This document shows positions 24,934 to 34,250 of a DNA stretch of 43,470 nucleotides, in pieces (positions within the stretch are counted from its first letter, which is position 1; every line of letters begins with the position of its first letter). Both the position numbers and the translations under genes were made by a program. Source of the DNA: an uncultured Clostridia bacterium (lineage in GTDB: Bacteria; Bacillota; Clostridia; Christensenellales; CAG-917). The stretch covers positions 1 through 43,470 of the forward strand of contig CANDBZ010000004.1 in assembly GCA_947383095.1 (NCBI GenBank). The letters run 5' to 3'. Under the pieces are notes generated by a model, which did no database searches, was not told the DNA's origin, and worked only from the letters and a program-made list of their open reading frames with translations.

Positions 24934-25539
24934 GTGGCAGATAAGAAAAATCAGGTTGCTAAAGCACCTGCAACCGATAAGAATGCTGGTAATGCTGAAA
25001 GATATCGCATGAGAAAGCAGTACGCCGAGGAGGTTGTGCCGGCTCTCATCAAACGCTTTGGCTACAAGAACATCAACGAGGTGCCGCGTCTTGAAAAGAT
25101 CGTCCTCAATATGGGTCTTGGCGACTGTAAAGACAACAGCAAATCCCTGCAGCTCGCAGTGGAGGAGCTGAAGCTGATCGCAGGTCAAAAGCCGGTTATC
25201 ACGACAGCAAAGAAATCAGTCGCAAACTTCAAGGTGAGAGAGGGTATGAACGTCGGCGCAAAGGTCACGCTTCGCGGCAACAGAATGTTCGACTTTTTGG
25301 ACAAGTTCATATCGGTCGCCCTTCCCAGAGTCCGTGACTTCCGCGGCATATCCGCAAAGTCTTTCGACGGCAGAGGTAATTACGCAACGGGCGTCAAGGA
25401 ACAGCTGATCTTCCCCGAAATCGACTACAGCAAGGTCGAGAAGGTGCGCGGATTTGACATTTGTATCGTGACGACGGCAAAGACGGATGAAGAGGCAAGA
25501 GAGCTTTTGAAGCTTCTCGGCATGCCTTTCGCCAAGTAA
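24934..25539 (+). CDS. rplE: 50S ribosomal protein L5 (uL5)
   Basis: A 201-residue 5S rRNA-binding protein that contacts P-site tRNA. It starts with GTG behind CGGAGG. About 20 extra residues ([18 protein letters not shown]) precede the conserved [15 protein letters not shown]; an alternative later start has no ribosome-binding site, so the extension appears real. The C-terminal [20 protein letters not shown] is normal. Confidence 0.97.
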   Translation: MADKKNQVAKAPATDKNAGNAERYRMRKQYAEEVVPALIKRFGYKNINEVPRLEKIVLNMGLGDCKDNSKSLQLAVEELKLIAGQKPVITTAKKSVANFKVREGMNVGAKVTLRGNRMFDFLDKFISVALPRVRDFRGISAKSFDGRGNYATGVKEQLIFPEIDYSKVEKVRGFDICIVTTAKTDEEARELLKLLGMPFAK

Positions 25540-25551
25540 GGAGTGTAGATT

Positions 25552-25737
25552 ATGGCCAAAACAGCAATGAAAATAAAACAACAAAGGCCGCAAAAGTATT
25601 CGACGCGCGAGTATACGCGCTGCCGTATCTGCGGTCGTCCGCACGCCGTGCTCAAAAAGTACGGTATATGCAGAGTTTGCTTCCGCAATCTCGCCTACAA
25701 GGGTGAAATTCCGGGCGTGAAGAAAGCAAGTTGGTAA
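25552..25737 (+). CDS. rpsZ: 30S ribosomal protein S14 type Z (uS14)
   Basis: A 61-residue zinc-binding S14 with paired Cys motifs CRICGRPH and CRVC, the form typical of Gram-positive bacteria; the zinc-free long form is not in this window. Confidence 0.98.
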   Translation: MAKTAMKIKQQRPQKYSTREYTRCRICGRPHAVLKKYGICRVCFRNLAYKGEIPGVKKASW

Positions 25738-25752
25738 GAGGAGGCGCGAAAA

Positions 25753-26148
25753 ATGACTGACCCAATCGCAGATATGCTAACAAGAATCAGAAACGCTTTG
25801 ACTGCCAAGCACGCCACCGTCGAGGTGCCGGCGAGCAAAATCAAGGTTGCTATTGCGGAAATTCTGACCAAAGAGGGCTATATCAAGGGATATGAAATCG
25901 TGGAAAACGAGGTGCAAAACACCATCAATATCACTTTGAAGTACGCGCCCAACAAGAACCAAAAAGTAGTCACGGGACTCAAAAGAGTTTCGACACCCGG
26001 CTTGCGCGTTTATGCCGGCGTGGATAACCTTCCCAAGGTGTTGGGAGGAATGGGTATCGCCATTCTTTCCACCTCGAAGGGCATCCTCACCGACAAAGAG
26101 GCGAGAGCGCAACACATCGGCGGCGAAGTGCTTGCCTATGTCTGGTAA
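25753..26148 (+). CDS. rpsH: 30S ribosomal protein S8 (uS8)
   Basis: A 131-residue platform protein; in E. coli it represses the spc operon. [20 protein letters not shown] and the C-terminal [20 protein letters not shown] are canonical. Confidence 0.98.
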   Translation: MTDPIADMLTRIRNALTAKHATVEVPASKIKVAIAEILTKEGYIKGYEIVENEVQNTINITLKYAPNKNQKVVTGLKRVSTPGLRVYAGVDNLPKVLGGMGIAILSTSKGILTDKEARAQHIGGEVLAYVW

Positions 26149-26160
26149 GGAGGTAGAGTT

Positions 26161-26703
26161 ATGTCGAGAATTGGCAGAGCCCCTATCGCACTTCCCGCCG
26201 GGGTTACATTTGAAAACAAGGACAACGTAGTCACCGTGAGCGGACCTTTGGGCACTCTCACGCAGACGGTGGATAAGTCGATCGACGTGGTGCTCGAGGA
26301 CGGACACATCCTTTGCAAGCGTCACTCCGACGACAAGGATCACCGCGCGCTTCACGGTTTGTACCGCGCGCTCATCCACAATATGGTCGTGGGCGTCACG
26401 AAGGGCTTTGAAAAATCGCTTATCGTCGCCGGCGTCGGCTATAAGGTGACTTTGAACGGCAACAACAAGCTTGTGTTGAGCATAGGCTTTTCTCACACGA
26501 TCGACGTAGTGGCTCCCGCGGGCATCACTTTTGCTCAACCGCAGCCCTTGGAGATAGTGGTAAAAGGCATCGACCGTCAGCTTGTCGGACAGGTTGCGGC
26601 GACTATCAAGGCGTATAAGCCCGTTGAGCCGTATCACAACTACGGCATCCACTATAAGGATGAGGTCGTTGTCAAGAAAGTCGGCAAGAGAGCCACGAAG
26701 TAA
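26161..26703 (+). CDS. rplF: 50S ribosomal protein L6 (uL6)
   Basis: A 180-residue protein of two similar alpha/beta domains near the factor-binding site. MSRIGRAPIALPAGV and the end region GIHYKDEVVVKKVGKRATK match the family. Confidence 0.98.
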   Translation: MSRIGRAPIALPAGVTFENKDNVVTVSGPLGTLTQTVDKSIDVVLEDGHILCKRHSDDKDHRALHGLYRALIHNMVVGVTKGFEKSLIVAGVGYKVTLNGNNKLVLSIGFSHTIDVVAPAGITFAQPQPLEIVVKGIDRQLVGQVAATIKAYKPVEPYHNYGIHYKDEVVVKKVGKRATK

Positions 26704-26715
26704 TGAGGTGAGAAT

Positions 26716-27084
26716 ATGATAAGCAAGAAAGATAAAAATCAGGACAGAGTTATCCGTCACGCGAGAGTGAGAAAAAAAGTCAGCGGCACTGCCGAAAGAC
26801 CCCGTCTTTGCGTGTACAGAAGCACAAACCATATCTATGCTCAAGTCATTGACGACGTGAAAGGCGCGACTCTTTGCTCTGCGTCCACGCTGTCCAAGGA
26901 AGTCGCTTCCCGGCTTGCGGACGTCACGAAGACCGAAGCTTCAAAGCTCGTCGGCGCGGCTGTCGCAAAGAAGGCGTTGGAGCTTGGCATCAAGCAGGTC
27001 GTGTTTGACAGAGGCGGTTATCTTTATACGGGCAGAGTACAGGCCTTGGCGGACGGCGCAAGAGAAGCCGGTCTTGAGTTTTAA
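26716..27084 (+). CDS. rplR: 50S ribosomal protein L18 (uL18)
   Basis: A 122-residue 5S rRNA-binding protein. [20 protein letters not shown] and [20 protein letters not shown] are canonical. Confidence 0.97.
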   Translation: MISKKDKNQDRVIRHARVRKKVSGTAERPRLCVYRSTNHIYAQVIDDVKGATLCSASTLSKEVASRLADVTKTEASKLVGAAVAKKALELGIKQVVFDRGGYLYTGRVQALADGAREAGLEF

Positions 27085-27093
27085 GGAGGAATT

Positions 27094-27612
27094 ATGGCAG
27101 ACAATCGCGATAGAAGAAACGATAGAAACAGAGAAGAAAGCGACGGCTTGACAAGTAAACTCATTTCTCTCAACCGCGTCACAAAGACGGTCAAGGGCGG
27201 CAAGAATATGCGTTTTTCCGCTTTGGTGGTCGTAGGCGACGGCAAGGGCAAAGTCGGACTCGGAATGGGTAAGGCTGCGGAGGTCCCCGAAGCGATCGAG
27301 AAGGCGAGTCAGGCTGCAAGACGCAACGTCGAGGCGATTTCTCTGAAGGACAACACTATTCCTCATGCGACGACGGGCAAATTCGGACGCGGACAGGTGC
27401 TCCTGCTCCCCGCCGAAGAAGGTACCGGAGTTATTGCGGGCGGCGCGGTGCGCGTTGTGCTCGAGACGGCGGGCGTGAAGGATATCAGAACGAAGTCTCT
27501 CGGTTCAAACAACCCGATAAACAGTGCGAAAGCGACGATCGAAGGTTTGCGCAGCTTGCGTAATGCTGATGAGATAGCCGCGTTGCGCGGCGTTGAAGTC
27601 GTGGTCGACTGA
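27094..27612 (+). CDS. rpsE: 30S ribosomal protein S5 (uS5)
   Basis: A 172-residue protein at the mRNA entrance; mutations in its N-terminal loop give spectinomycin resistance elsewhere. The loop [20 protein letters not shown] is the sensitive-type sequence. Confidence 0.98.
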   Translation: MADNRDRRNDRNREESDGLTSKLISLNRVTKTVKGGKNMRFSALVVVGDGKGKVGLGMGKAAEVPEAIEKASQAARRNVEAISLKDNTIPHATTGKFGRGQVLLLPAEEGTGVIAGGAVRVVLETAGVKDIRTKSLGSNNPINSAKATIEGLRSLRNADEIAALRGVEVVVD

Positions 27613-27627
27613 TAGGAGGATACATTT

Positions 27628-27834
27628 ATGGCTACCAAGAAAGCAGTTGCTGAAGAGAAGAAGATAAACGTCACCCTTGTCAGGAGTGCGTACGGCATCC
27701 TCAAAAATCAAAAGGCCAATCTCGAGGCGCTGGGATTGCACAAAATCGGTCAGACAAAGACTTTTGTCGACAACGCTTGCGTAAGAGGCAAGATCGCAAA
27801 GGTTTCTCACCTCGTCAAGGTGGAAGAAATTTGA
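27628..27834 (+). CDS. rpmD: 50S ribosomal protein L30 (uL30)
   Basis: A 68-residue protein; the core INVTLVRSAYGILKNQKANL and LGLHKIGQTK is standard, with a short Lys-rich N-terminal extension (ATKKAVAEEKK). Confidence 0.96.
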   Translation: MATKKAVAEEKKINVTLVRSAYGILKNQKANLEALGLHKIGQTKTFVDNACVRGKIAKVSHLVKVEEI

Positions 27835-27847
27835 GGAGGAATGATCC

Positions 27848-28294
27848 ATGAATATTCAAGACATAAAACCCGCAGAGGGCGCAAAAACCAATACCAAGAG
27901 AGTCGGTCGCGGCATCGGTTCGGGTACGGGCAAAACGTCCACTCGCGGACATAAAGGTCAATGGGCAAGAAGCGGCGGCGGCGTTCGCCCCAACTTTGAA
28001 GGCGGTCAAATGCCTATGACCAGACGTCTTCCCAAAATCGGCTTCAACAACAAGAGATTTGCCCACGTCTATAACGCGGTCAATATCGAGGTGTTCAACA
28101 GATTTAACGACGGAGACGTTGTGGGAATTGATGAACTTATTGCAAGCGGCATAATCAAAAAGTCCGAAAGCTACGGGCTTAAAGTTATGGGCAACGGCGA
28201 GCTCGAGAAGAAGCTCACCGTCAAAGCAAACAAATTCACCGCATCTGCAATTCAAAAAATCGAAAAGGCAGGCGGCACGGCAGAGGTGCTATAA
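27848..28294 (+). CDS. rplO: 50S ribosomal protein L15 (uL15)
   Basis: A 148-residue protein; the long N-terminal rRNA-binding extension ([20 protein letters not shown]) and [15 protein letters not shown] are canonical. The stop shares one base with the secY start. Confidence 0.98.
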   Translation: MNIQDIKPAEGAKTNTKRVGRGIGSGTGKTSTRGHKGQWARSGGGVRPNFEGGQMPMTRRLPKIGFNNKRFAHVYNAVNIEVFNRFNDGDVVGIDELIASGIIKKSESYGLKVMGNGELEKKLTVKANKFTASAIQKIEKAGGTAEVL

Positions 28295-29628
28295 TGTTTG
28301 AAACGCTCAAAAACGCATTCAAGACGAAAGAAATCAGGATGAAGATATTCTTCACCCTGGCTCTTATTCTCGTCTATCGTATAGGTTGCTATATCCCGAT
28401 ACCCACTCTGTCCGCTTCGGCGATAGAGGGCGTTTTCGGGAACAGCGTCGACTTTTTCAACGTGCTCGGGGCAATCACCGGCGGCTCCATGTCGCAAGCG
28501 ACTTTGTTTTCGCTCGGCATACTGCCGTTTATCAACTCCTTCATCATCATGCAGCTGTTGACGTTGATAATACCCGCGCTTGAGAGAATGTCCAAGGAGG
28601 GCGAAGAGGGCAGAAGAAAAATCACGCAGATCACCAGAATCGTCGCCATCGTTTTGGCAATCATTCAGGCGATCGGCATCGTGATCATGCTCAACACCGC
28701 AAACAGCTCGGGCGTGAGCGCGATAAGACCTATATTCGACTTTGAAAGAGGTCAAACCCCGATACTGACAATGGCGTTGACAATCGTCATTATGGTGGGC
28801 GGCAGTACGATGGTAATGTGGTTGAGCGAAAGAATAACCGAATACGGCATCGGCAACGGCACTTCGATCATCATCTTTATCGGCATACTTTCGACCGCGG
28901 GCACAAGCATTGCCGGCGCGTTGAAGCAGGTCGGCAACAATTGGACATATATCTGGAATATCCTCGGTTACATTCTGTTTGTCGTCGCGGTGCTCGTGTT
29001 TATCGTCTTTATCGACGGCGCGGAGAGAAGGATCGCGGTGCAGTACTCCAAGCAGGTCAAGGGCAACAAGATGTACGGCGGTCAAACCACGTATATTCCG
29101 ATCCGCGTCAACGGAAGCGGCGTTATGCCTATAATTTTCGCCTCATCCTTGCTCATGTTCCCGCAGATGATAATACAACTGTTTTTCAGCGATACGAACG
29201 CGGCGGGATGGTATGCGAGATATATGGGCACCGGTACGCCGGTTTATTATGTTCTGCTTGCGTTGTTGATTTTGGGCTTCTCGTATTTCTACGCTCAAAT
29301 TCAGTTCAATCCGGAGGACGTCTCCAAAAACATACAGCAGTACGGCGGATTTATTCCCGGTATAAGAGCGGGCAAACCCACAAGCGACTTCCTGCGGAAG
29401 ATAAACAACCGCATCACGCTGTTCGGCGCGGTATTCCTTATGATCATCGCATTGGTGCCTACGTTCATATTCCTGGCGCTGTCGGGTCATTACAGCAACT
29501 ATGATTTGGGCTTTGCAAACTCCTTCTCCGCTACGGGACTTCTGATCGTCGTGTCCGTTGCGCTGGAGCTCAACAAGCAGCTCGAGTCGCAAATCATGAT
29601 GAAGCACTACAAGGGCTTCCTCAAATAA
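28294..29628 (+). CDS. secY: Preprotein translocase subunit SecY
   Basis: The protein-conducting channel subunit, 444 aa with ten expected helices. Family marks: KIFFTLALILVYRIGCYIP, the plug region following it, PFINSFIIMQLLT and GKPTSDFLRKINNRITLFGA. It is coupled to rplO by a one-base overlap. A hairpin follows the stop, suggesting partial termination before adk. Confidence 0.97.
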   Translation: MFETLKNAFKTKEIRMKIFFTLALILVYRIGCYIPIPTLSASAIEGVFGNSVDFFNVLGAITGGSMSQATLFSLGILPFINSFIIMQLLTLIIPALERMSKEGEEGRRKITQITRIVAIVLAIIQAIGIVIMLNTANSSGVSAIRPIFDFERGQTPILTMALTIVIMVGGSTMVMWLSERITEYGIGNGTSIIIFIGILSTAGTSIAGALKQVGNNWTYIWNILGYILFVVAVLVFIVFIDGAERRIAVQYSKQVKGNKMYGGQTTYIPIRVNGSGVMPIIFASSLLMFPQMIIQLFFSDTNAAGWYARYMGTGTPVYYVLLALLILGFSYFYAQIQFNPEDVSKNIQQYGGFIPGIRAGKPTSDFLRKINNRITLFGAVFLMIIALVPTFIFLALSGHYSNYDLGFANSFSATGLLIVVSVALELNKQLESQIMMKHYKGFLK

Positions 29629-29637
29629 TAAAAACGT

Positions 29638-29676
29638 CGAAAGGCACAAATCGCTTTGCGATCGGTTGCCTTTTCG
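29638..29676 (+). terminator. Hairpin between secY and adk
   Basis: CGAAAGGCA pairs imperfectly with TGCCTTTTCG around an inner AATCGC/GCGAT stem. The T run lies inside the 3' arm, so termination would be partial. Its 3' arm overlaps the candidate adk -35 box. Confidence 0.45.
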
Positions 29677-29694
29677 GCTGAAAAGTGATAAAAT
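29666..29694 (+). promoter_or_regulatory. Candidate internal promoter immediately before adk
   Basis: TTGCCT (29666-29671), 17 bp, TAAAAT (29689-29694). The start point would fall at about 29701-29703, which is the adk ATG itself. Confidence 0.45.
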
Positions 29695-29702
29695 CAACCG
29701 AT

Positions 29703-30323
29703 ATGAAAAACATTATTCTTTTGGGCGCTCCCGGCGCAGGAAAAGGTACTCAAGCCGCTTTGATTTGCGAGGAATTTAACGTTCCGCATATCTCGACGGG
29801 CGACATCTTGAGGCGCAATATAAAAGAAGGCACTCCGCTCGGCAAAAAAGCCAAGGAGTTTATAGACGCGGGCGCGCTTGTTCCCGACGAGGTCGTTATA
29901 GGGCTTGTCGAGGACAGACTGTCGCAGGACGATTGCAAAAACGGATATGTTTTGGACGGCTTCCCCCGCACCATCCCCCAAGCCGAGGCGTTGGACAAGG
30001 TCGCGAAGATCGACATGGCTATCAATATAGACGTTCCGTTCGATATGATAGTTTCAAGGCTCGGCGGCAGAAGAGTATGCGTATGCGGCGAGACCTATCA
30101 CGTTTCTACGCTTAACGGCGAGACAAAGTGCAAGCGTTGCGGCAAAGAGTTGTTTATCCGCGACGACGACAGACCGGAGACCGTTCAGAACAGGCTGAAG
30201 GTGTATCAGGAGCAAACTCAACCGCTCATCGACTATTACGGCGCGCAAGGTAAGGTTGTAGACATTCCCGCGACAGGCAGCATACAGGATATCTTCGAGG
30301 ATGTGAAAAAGGTGCTAGCATGA
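29703..30323 (+). CDS. adk: Adenylate kinase
   Basis: Balances AMP, ADP and ATP. The 206-residue product has the P-loop GAPGAGKGTQ and a LID domain with Cys126, Cys128, Cys143 and Cys146. The first knuckle reads RRVCVCGETYH, C-x-C rather than the usual C-x2-C. The start at 29703 gives the canonical MKNIILLGAP. No Shine-Dalgarno sequence precedes it; the few bases upstream are ATCAACCGAT. Translation may be leaderless from the promoter just upstream. Overlaps map by 4 nt. Confidence 0.97.
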   Translation: MKNIILLGAPGAGKGTQAALICEEFNVPHISTGDILRRNIKEGTPLGKKAKEFIDAGALVPDEVVIGLVEDRLSQDDCKNGYVLDGFPRTIPQAEALDKVAKIDMAINIDVPFDMIVSRLGGRRVCVCGETYHVSTLNGETKCKRCGKELFIRDDDRPETVQNRLKVYQEQTQPLIDYYGAQGKVVDIPATGSIQDIFEDVKKVLA

Positions 30324-31057
30324 TATATATCAAAAGCCCGACCGAAATCGACTGTATGCGAAGATCCGGCGAAATTTTGCGCGATTGTCTACTGTTTTTG
30401 GAGGAACGCGTCAAGCCGGGCGTGAGCACAAAGAGATTGGACGAGTTTGCGCACGATTATATTGTCAGGCACGGCTGTAAGCCTTCGTTTTTGGGATACG
30501 GCGGCTTCCCTGGAAGCATATGCGCATCCGTCGACGAGGTTGTAGTACACGGCTTTCCCTCTGAAAAGAGATTGGAAGAGGGACAGATCATCGGCGTAGA
30601 TTGCGGTCTTATATTCAAGGGCTGGCAGGCGGACGCGGCGAGGACGTTTCTCGTCGGCGAGGTCGGCGAAGAAAAAAAGCTGCTTGTGGACACGACGAGA
30701 GAGAGCTTTTTCAAAGGCGTCGAACAGTTTAAGGCAGGCAACAGGCTCGGTGATATATCCAACGCCATACAGCGGCACTGCGAGCAGCGCGGATACGGCG
30801 TGGTGCGAAGCATGGTCGGTCACGGTATCGGCAGAGAAATGCATGAAGACCCTCCCGTGCCCAATTTCGGCAAAGCGGGGCATGGACCAAAGCTGCAGGT
30901 CGGCATGGTGCTTGCGATCGAGCCGATGATAAATATGGGAACGTGGCAGACTCTCGAGGACGGGTGGAAATGCGTGACGCTGGACGGCAAACCGTCCGCG
31001 CATTATGAGAACACCGTGGCCTTGACGGAGAACGGCGCGGAGATATTGACATTGTGA
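30320..31057 (+). CDS. map: Type I methionine aminopeptidase
   Basis: Removes N-terminal Met from new proteins. The 245-residue enzyme shows the five metal ligands of the pita-bread fold: Asp in GVDCGLIFKGW, Asp in ADAARTF, His in GHGIGREMHEDP, Glu in LAIEPMI and Glu in HYENTVALTENG. The N-terminal SH3-binding extension of some Clostridia is absent. ATG overlaps the adk stop. Confidence 0.97.
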   Translation: MIYIKSPTEIDCMRRSGEILRDCLLFLEERVKPGVSTKRLDEFAHDYIVRHGCKPSFLGYGGFPGSICASVDEVVVHGFPSEKRLEEGQIIGVDCGLIFKGWQADAARTFLVGEVGEEKKLLVDTTRESFFKGVEQFKAGNRLGDISNAIQRHCEQRGYGVVRSMVGHGIGREMHEDPPVPNFGKAGHGPKLQVGMVLAIEPMINMGTWQTLEDGWKCVTLDGKPSAHYENTVALTENGAEILTL

Positions 31058-31058
31058 T

Positions 31059-31325
31059 ATGGAAGTAGGTCAGATAGTTTATTCTAAAGCCGGCCGCGAC
31101 AGCGGGAAATATTACGCTGTGATAGAGGTCGTCGGCGAGGACAGAGTGCGCATAGCGGACGGATGTACACGGCGCATAAAAGGCGCAAAACTGAAAAATA
31201 TAAAGCATTTGCAATCGGACGGGGATATGCTTGCCAAGATTGCGGATAAGCTTAAAAACGGACAGCAGGTTTTTGACGCAGAGCTTTACAGCGCGCTCCG
31301 TTTTTACAATGAAAATAAAGAATAA
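31059..31325 (+). CDS. KOW-domain RNA-binding protein (L14e/L6e-like)
   Basis: An 88-residue protein starting one base after the map stop. The N-terminal half ([21 protein letters not shown]) is a KOW motif. This small protein sits between map and infA in many Clostridia and is thought to bind RNA, perhaps rRNA; its exact role is not known. Confidence 0.88.
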   Translation: MEVGQIVYSKAGRDSGKYYAVIEVVGEDRVRIADGCTRRIKGAKLKNIKHLQSDGDMLAKIADKLKNGQQVFDAELYSALRFYNENKE

Positions 31326-31335
31326 GGAAGGTTCT

Positions 31336-31554
31336 ATGTCAAAGGAAGACGTAATCGAAACCGAAGGTAAAGTAGTTGAAGTATTGCCCAAAACTCTCTT
31401 CAGAGTGGTCCTCAACAACGGACATGAAATTGTGGCGTATCTCGGCGGAAAACTGCGTGTAAACAACATTAGAATCCTCGAAGGCGACAAGGTCAAGATT
31501 GAGATGTCGCCATACGACCTCACAAAGGGCAGAATAATCTACCGCAATAAGTAA
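31336..31554 (+). CDS. infA: Translation initiation factor IF-1
   Basis: A 72-residue OB-fold factor that occupies the A site during initiation. The start at 31336 follows AAGGAAGG and gives [20 protein letters not shown]; in-frame starts further upstream fall inside the KOW gene. It ends [15 protein letters not shown] as expected. Confidence 0.97.
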   Translation: MSKEDVIETEGKVVEVLPKTLFRVVLNNGHEIVAYLGGKLRVNNIRILEGDKVKIEMSPYDLTKGRIIYRNK

Positions 31555-31588
31555 GGTCAACAAAATAAGGACTTAACGGAGGTAAACT

Positions 31589-31705
31589 ATGAAAGTCAGA
31601 CCAAGTGTAAAGCCTATGTGCGATAAGTGCAAAGTTATCAAAAGAAACGGCAGAGTTATGGTCATCTGCTCAAAGTATCCCAACCACAAACAGCGTCAGG
31701 GCTGA
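31589..31705 (+). CDS. rpmJ: 50S ribosomal protein L36 (bL36), zinc form
   Basis: A 38-residue gene behind ACGGAGG. The product [19 protein letters not shown], continuing to a final HKQRQG, carries the zinc ligands Cys11, Cys14, Cys27 and His33. Last gene before the 144-nt structured gap. Confidence 0.97.
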   Translation: MKVRPSVKPMCDKCKVIKRNGRVMVICSKYPNHKQRQG

Positions 31706-31849
31706 TCGGCGCTGTCGAAGCCTTTCGCTGTGCGGAAGGTCGAATTCGGCAAATAGCGTAGGGCGGCTGGTCGTCTCATTCCACATACGGGCGACTACCT
31801 ATGCGTGGCATATATAAAATATATTTTTATACTTATTCGGAGGTAAAAA
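31706..31849 (+). promoter_or_regulatory. Structured 144-nt gap between rpmJ and rpsM
   Basis: The longest gap inside the cluster. It holds CCTTTCGC/GCGGAAGG with a 3-nt loop (31721-31739) and a larger two-part stem: GCGTAGG (31756-31762) with CCTATGC (31798-31804), and GTCGTC (31770-31775) with GGCGAC (31790-31795). A TA-rich stretch and GGAGG follow. It could be an autoregulatory leader for the alpha operon or a processing site; no clear terminator or promoter is visible. Confidence 0.5.
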
Positions 31850-32215
31850 ATGGCAAGAATCGCCGGCGTGGATCTTCCGCGCGACAAGAGAGTTGAATAC
31901 GGCTTGACCTATATTTACGGTATCGGTCTTTCTACGTCTCAAAAAATCCTGCAAACGACAGGGATCAACCCCGACATCCGCGTCAAGGACTTGACGGAGG
32001 AGCAGGTGAGTCTTATCCGTGACTACATCGAAAAAAATCTGCACGTCGAAGGCGACCTTAAACGCGAAGTCGGTCTCAATATCAAGAGATTGATGGAAAT
32101 AGGCTGCTATCGCGGCGTACGTCACAGAAAGGGTCTTCCCGTACGCGGTCAAAACACAAAACAAAACGCCCGTACGAGAAAGGGTCCCAAGCGCGCTGTC
32201 AGCCGCAAGAAATAA
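31850..32215 (+). CDS. rpsM: 30S ribosomal protein S13 (uS13)
   Basis: A 121-residue head protein forming bridges to the 50S subunit. [20 protein letters not shown] and [19 protein letters not shown] are canonical. First gene of the alpha part. Confidence 0.98.
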   Translation: MARIAGVDLPRDKRVEYGLTYIYGIGLSTSQKILQTTGINPDIRVKDLTEEQVSLIRDYIEKNLHVEGDLKREVGLNIKRLMEIGCYRGVRHRKGLPVRGQNTKQNARTRKGPKRAVSRKK

Positions 32216-32227
32216 GGAGGCTCGATT

Positions 32228-32623
32228 ATGGCAGGTATTGCAAGAAAAGCTATCAAGAAAAGAAAGGATATTAAGCGCGTTGAAAAAGGGCAGGTGCACA
32301 TCCACGCTTCTTTCAACAACACCATCGTCACCATCACCGATATGAACGGAAACGCAGTGTCTTGGTCTTCCGCAGGCAAGCTCAAATTGCGCGGCAGCCG
32401 TAAGTCCACGCCGTTTGCGGCTCAAATGGTGAGCGAGGACGCAGCAAAGGTCGCATACGATCAAGGTATGAGAACCGTAGAGGTCTATGTCAAGGGACCG
32501 GGACAGGGCAGAGAGTCCGCGATCCGCGCTCTCGGCAATATCGGTATGGAAGTCACGCTCATTCAGGACGTGTCCCCCGTGCCCCACAACGGATGCCGTC
32601 CCCCCAAGGCGAGAAGACTGTAA
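32228..32623 (+). CDS. rpsK: 30S ribosomal protein S11 (uS11)
   Basis: A 131-residue platform protein near the mRNA exit. [20 protein letters not shown] and the end [15 protein letters not shown] are canonical. Confidence 0.98.
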   Translation: MAGIARKAIKKRKDIKRVEKGQVHIHASFNNTIVTITDMNGNAVSWSSAGKLKLRGSRKSTPFAAQMVSEDAAKVAYDQGMRTVEVYVKGPGQGRESAIRALGNIGMEVTLIQDVSPVPHNGCRPPKARRL

Positions 32624-32638
32624 TAGGAGGATAAGAAA

Positions 32639-33262
32639 ATGGCTAAATATACAGGTCCCGATTGCCGTTTGTGCAGACGCGAAGGTTGCAAACTCTATTT
32701 GAAGGGCGAGAAGTGCAACAGCACCAAGTGCCCCATTTTGACGAAGTTCGCACCTCCCGGAGATCACGGCAAGAGCAGAAAGAAGGCAAGCGGTTATTCC
32801 GTGCAGCTTCGCGAGAAGCAAAAAACGAAGCGCTATTACGGCGTCACAGAGAAGCAATTCAAGATGTACTATGACAGAGCGTCCGAAATGCGCGGCGTCA
32901 CGGGCGAGAATATGCTTATGCTTATCGAAAGACGTCTCGACAACGTCGTGTACCGTCTCGGCATGGGCGCTTCGAGAGCTATGGCGCGTCAGATCGTCAA
33001 CCACGGACACATCACCGTCAACGGCAAATCTGTTGATATCCCGTCTTATATCGTGAAGGTAGGCGACGTCATTTCCGTCAAGGAAAGCAAGAAGGACAAC
33101 GCGATGTGGACAGCCGTCAAAGAGGTCAAAAATCTTTCTCTCGTCAAGTGGCTGACTTTCGACAACGCGACTTTGACGGGCACCGTTGTGGCGCTTCCCG
33201 AAAGAGCGGACATCGATATCGATATCAAAGAGCACCTCATCGTCGAGTTGTACTCGAAATAA
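32639..33262 (+). CDS. rpsD: 30S ribosomal protein S4 (uS4), zinc form
   Basis: A 207-residue primary 16S binder, often the autoregulator of its operon. The N-terminus has a Cys cluster (CRLCRREGCKLYLKGEKC) of the zinc-containing form. The S4 RNA-binding domain RLDNVVYRLGMGASRAMARQ is intact. Confidence 0.97.
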   Translation: MAKYTGPDCRLCRREGCKLYLKGEKCNSTKCPILTKFAPPGDHGKSRKKASGYSVQLREKQKTKRYYGVTEKQFKMYYDRASEMRGVTGENMLMLIERRLDNVVYRLGMGASRAMARQIVNHGHITVNGKSVDIPSYIVKVGDVISVKESKKDNAMWTAVKEVKNLSLVKWLTFDNATLTGTVVALPERADIDIDIKEHLIVELYSK

Positions 33263-33283
33263 TCTGATTGGAGGATAACGGTT

Positions 33284-34240
33284 ATGATGGAGATTAAAAG
33301 TCCAAAGATAACATTCGAGGAAAACGAAAGCAAAAATTATGCCAAATTCGTGGTGGAGCCGCTTGAGCGCGGGTTCGGCACGACGATCGGCAACAGCTTG
33401 CGTCGTATTCTTCTTTCTGCGCTTCCGGGTGCGGCGGCAGTCGGCATCAAGATTGCAGGGGTTGAACATGAGTTCTCCACCATCAAGGGAGTAAAGGAGG
33501 AAGTGACGGAAATCATCCTCAACCTCAAGACAGTCAGATTTAAGGCTGTGAGCAGCTTGGAAAAGGCGGGCAGACAGCAATGTCGTTTGCATGCCAACGC
33601 AGTGGGAACGGTCACCGCGGGCGATATAGATTGCGCCGTCGGCATCGAGGTCATGAATCCGTCGCAGGTCATTTGCACATTGGACGAGGGCGCAGAGATA
33701 GATATGACCATCTATGTCAAGTGCGGCAGAGGTTATGTGGCGGCGGCTCAAAACAAAGAGACGCTGGAGTCCATCGGATACATTCCGATCGATTCTATCT
33801 ATACGCCTGTGCTCAAAGCCAATTATACGGTTGAGAACACCCGCGTCGAGCAGAGCATAGACTTTGACAAGCTCACGCTCGAAGTGACTACGGACGGCAC
33901 TACTTCCGCCAAAGAAATCACTTCGCTTGCAGCAAAAATAATGAACGACCATGTCAAACTGTTTGTCGACCTCGTCGACGACATGGCGGAGAAAGCGATT
34001 CTCGTAGAGCCGCAGGCGGACAGCAAGGTCAAGGTGCTGGAAATGTCCGTTGAGGATCTTGATTTGTCCGTGCGCTCGTATAACTGCTTGAAGCGCGCCA
34101 ATATTCATACCGTGGACGACCTCACAAGACGTACCGAGGACGATATGCTCAAGGTGAGAAATCTCGGAAAGAAATCACTCGAGGAGGTCGTCAAAAAATT
34201 GGAAGACCTCGGCTTGGGCTTGAAAACGCAAGAGGATTAA
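33284..34240 (+). CDS. rpoA: DNA-directed RNA polymerase subunit alpha
   Basis: A 318-residue scaffold subunit of RNA polymerase. The N-terminal dimerisation domain shows LERGFGTTIGNSLRRILLSA; the C-terminal DNA- and activator-binding domain shows LDLSVRSYNCLKRANI and VRNLGKKSLEEV. Two adjacent ATGs (33284, 33287) are possible starts behind GGAGG. Confidence 0.98.
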   Translation: MMEIKSPKITFEENESKNYAKFVVEPLERGFGTTIGNSLRRILLSALPGAAAVGIKIAGVEHEFSTIKGVKEEVTEIILNLKTVRFKAVSSLEKAGRQQCRLHANAVGTVTAGDIDCAVGIEVMNPSQVICTLDEGAEIDMTIYVKCGRGYVAAAQNKETLESIGYIPIDSIYTPVLKANYTVENTRVEQSIDFDKLTLEVTTDGTTSAKEITSLAAKIMNDHVKLFVDLVDDMAEKAILVEPQADSKVKVLEMSVEDLDLSVRSYNCLKRANIHTVDDLTRRTEDDMLKVRNLGKKSLEEVVKKLEDLGLGLKTQED

Positions 34241-34250
34241 GGAGGATATT

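Noticed and set aside
25777..26844. Long antisense frame over rpsH-rplF-rplR.
   Set aside because: Same reason: a shadow of highly biased codon use in essential genes.
31799..34108. A 769-codon open frame antisense to rpsM-rpsK-rpsD-rpoA.
   Set aside because: It is the mirror of codon bias in four certain ribosomal and polymerase genes; composition and sequence do not resemble any protein family.
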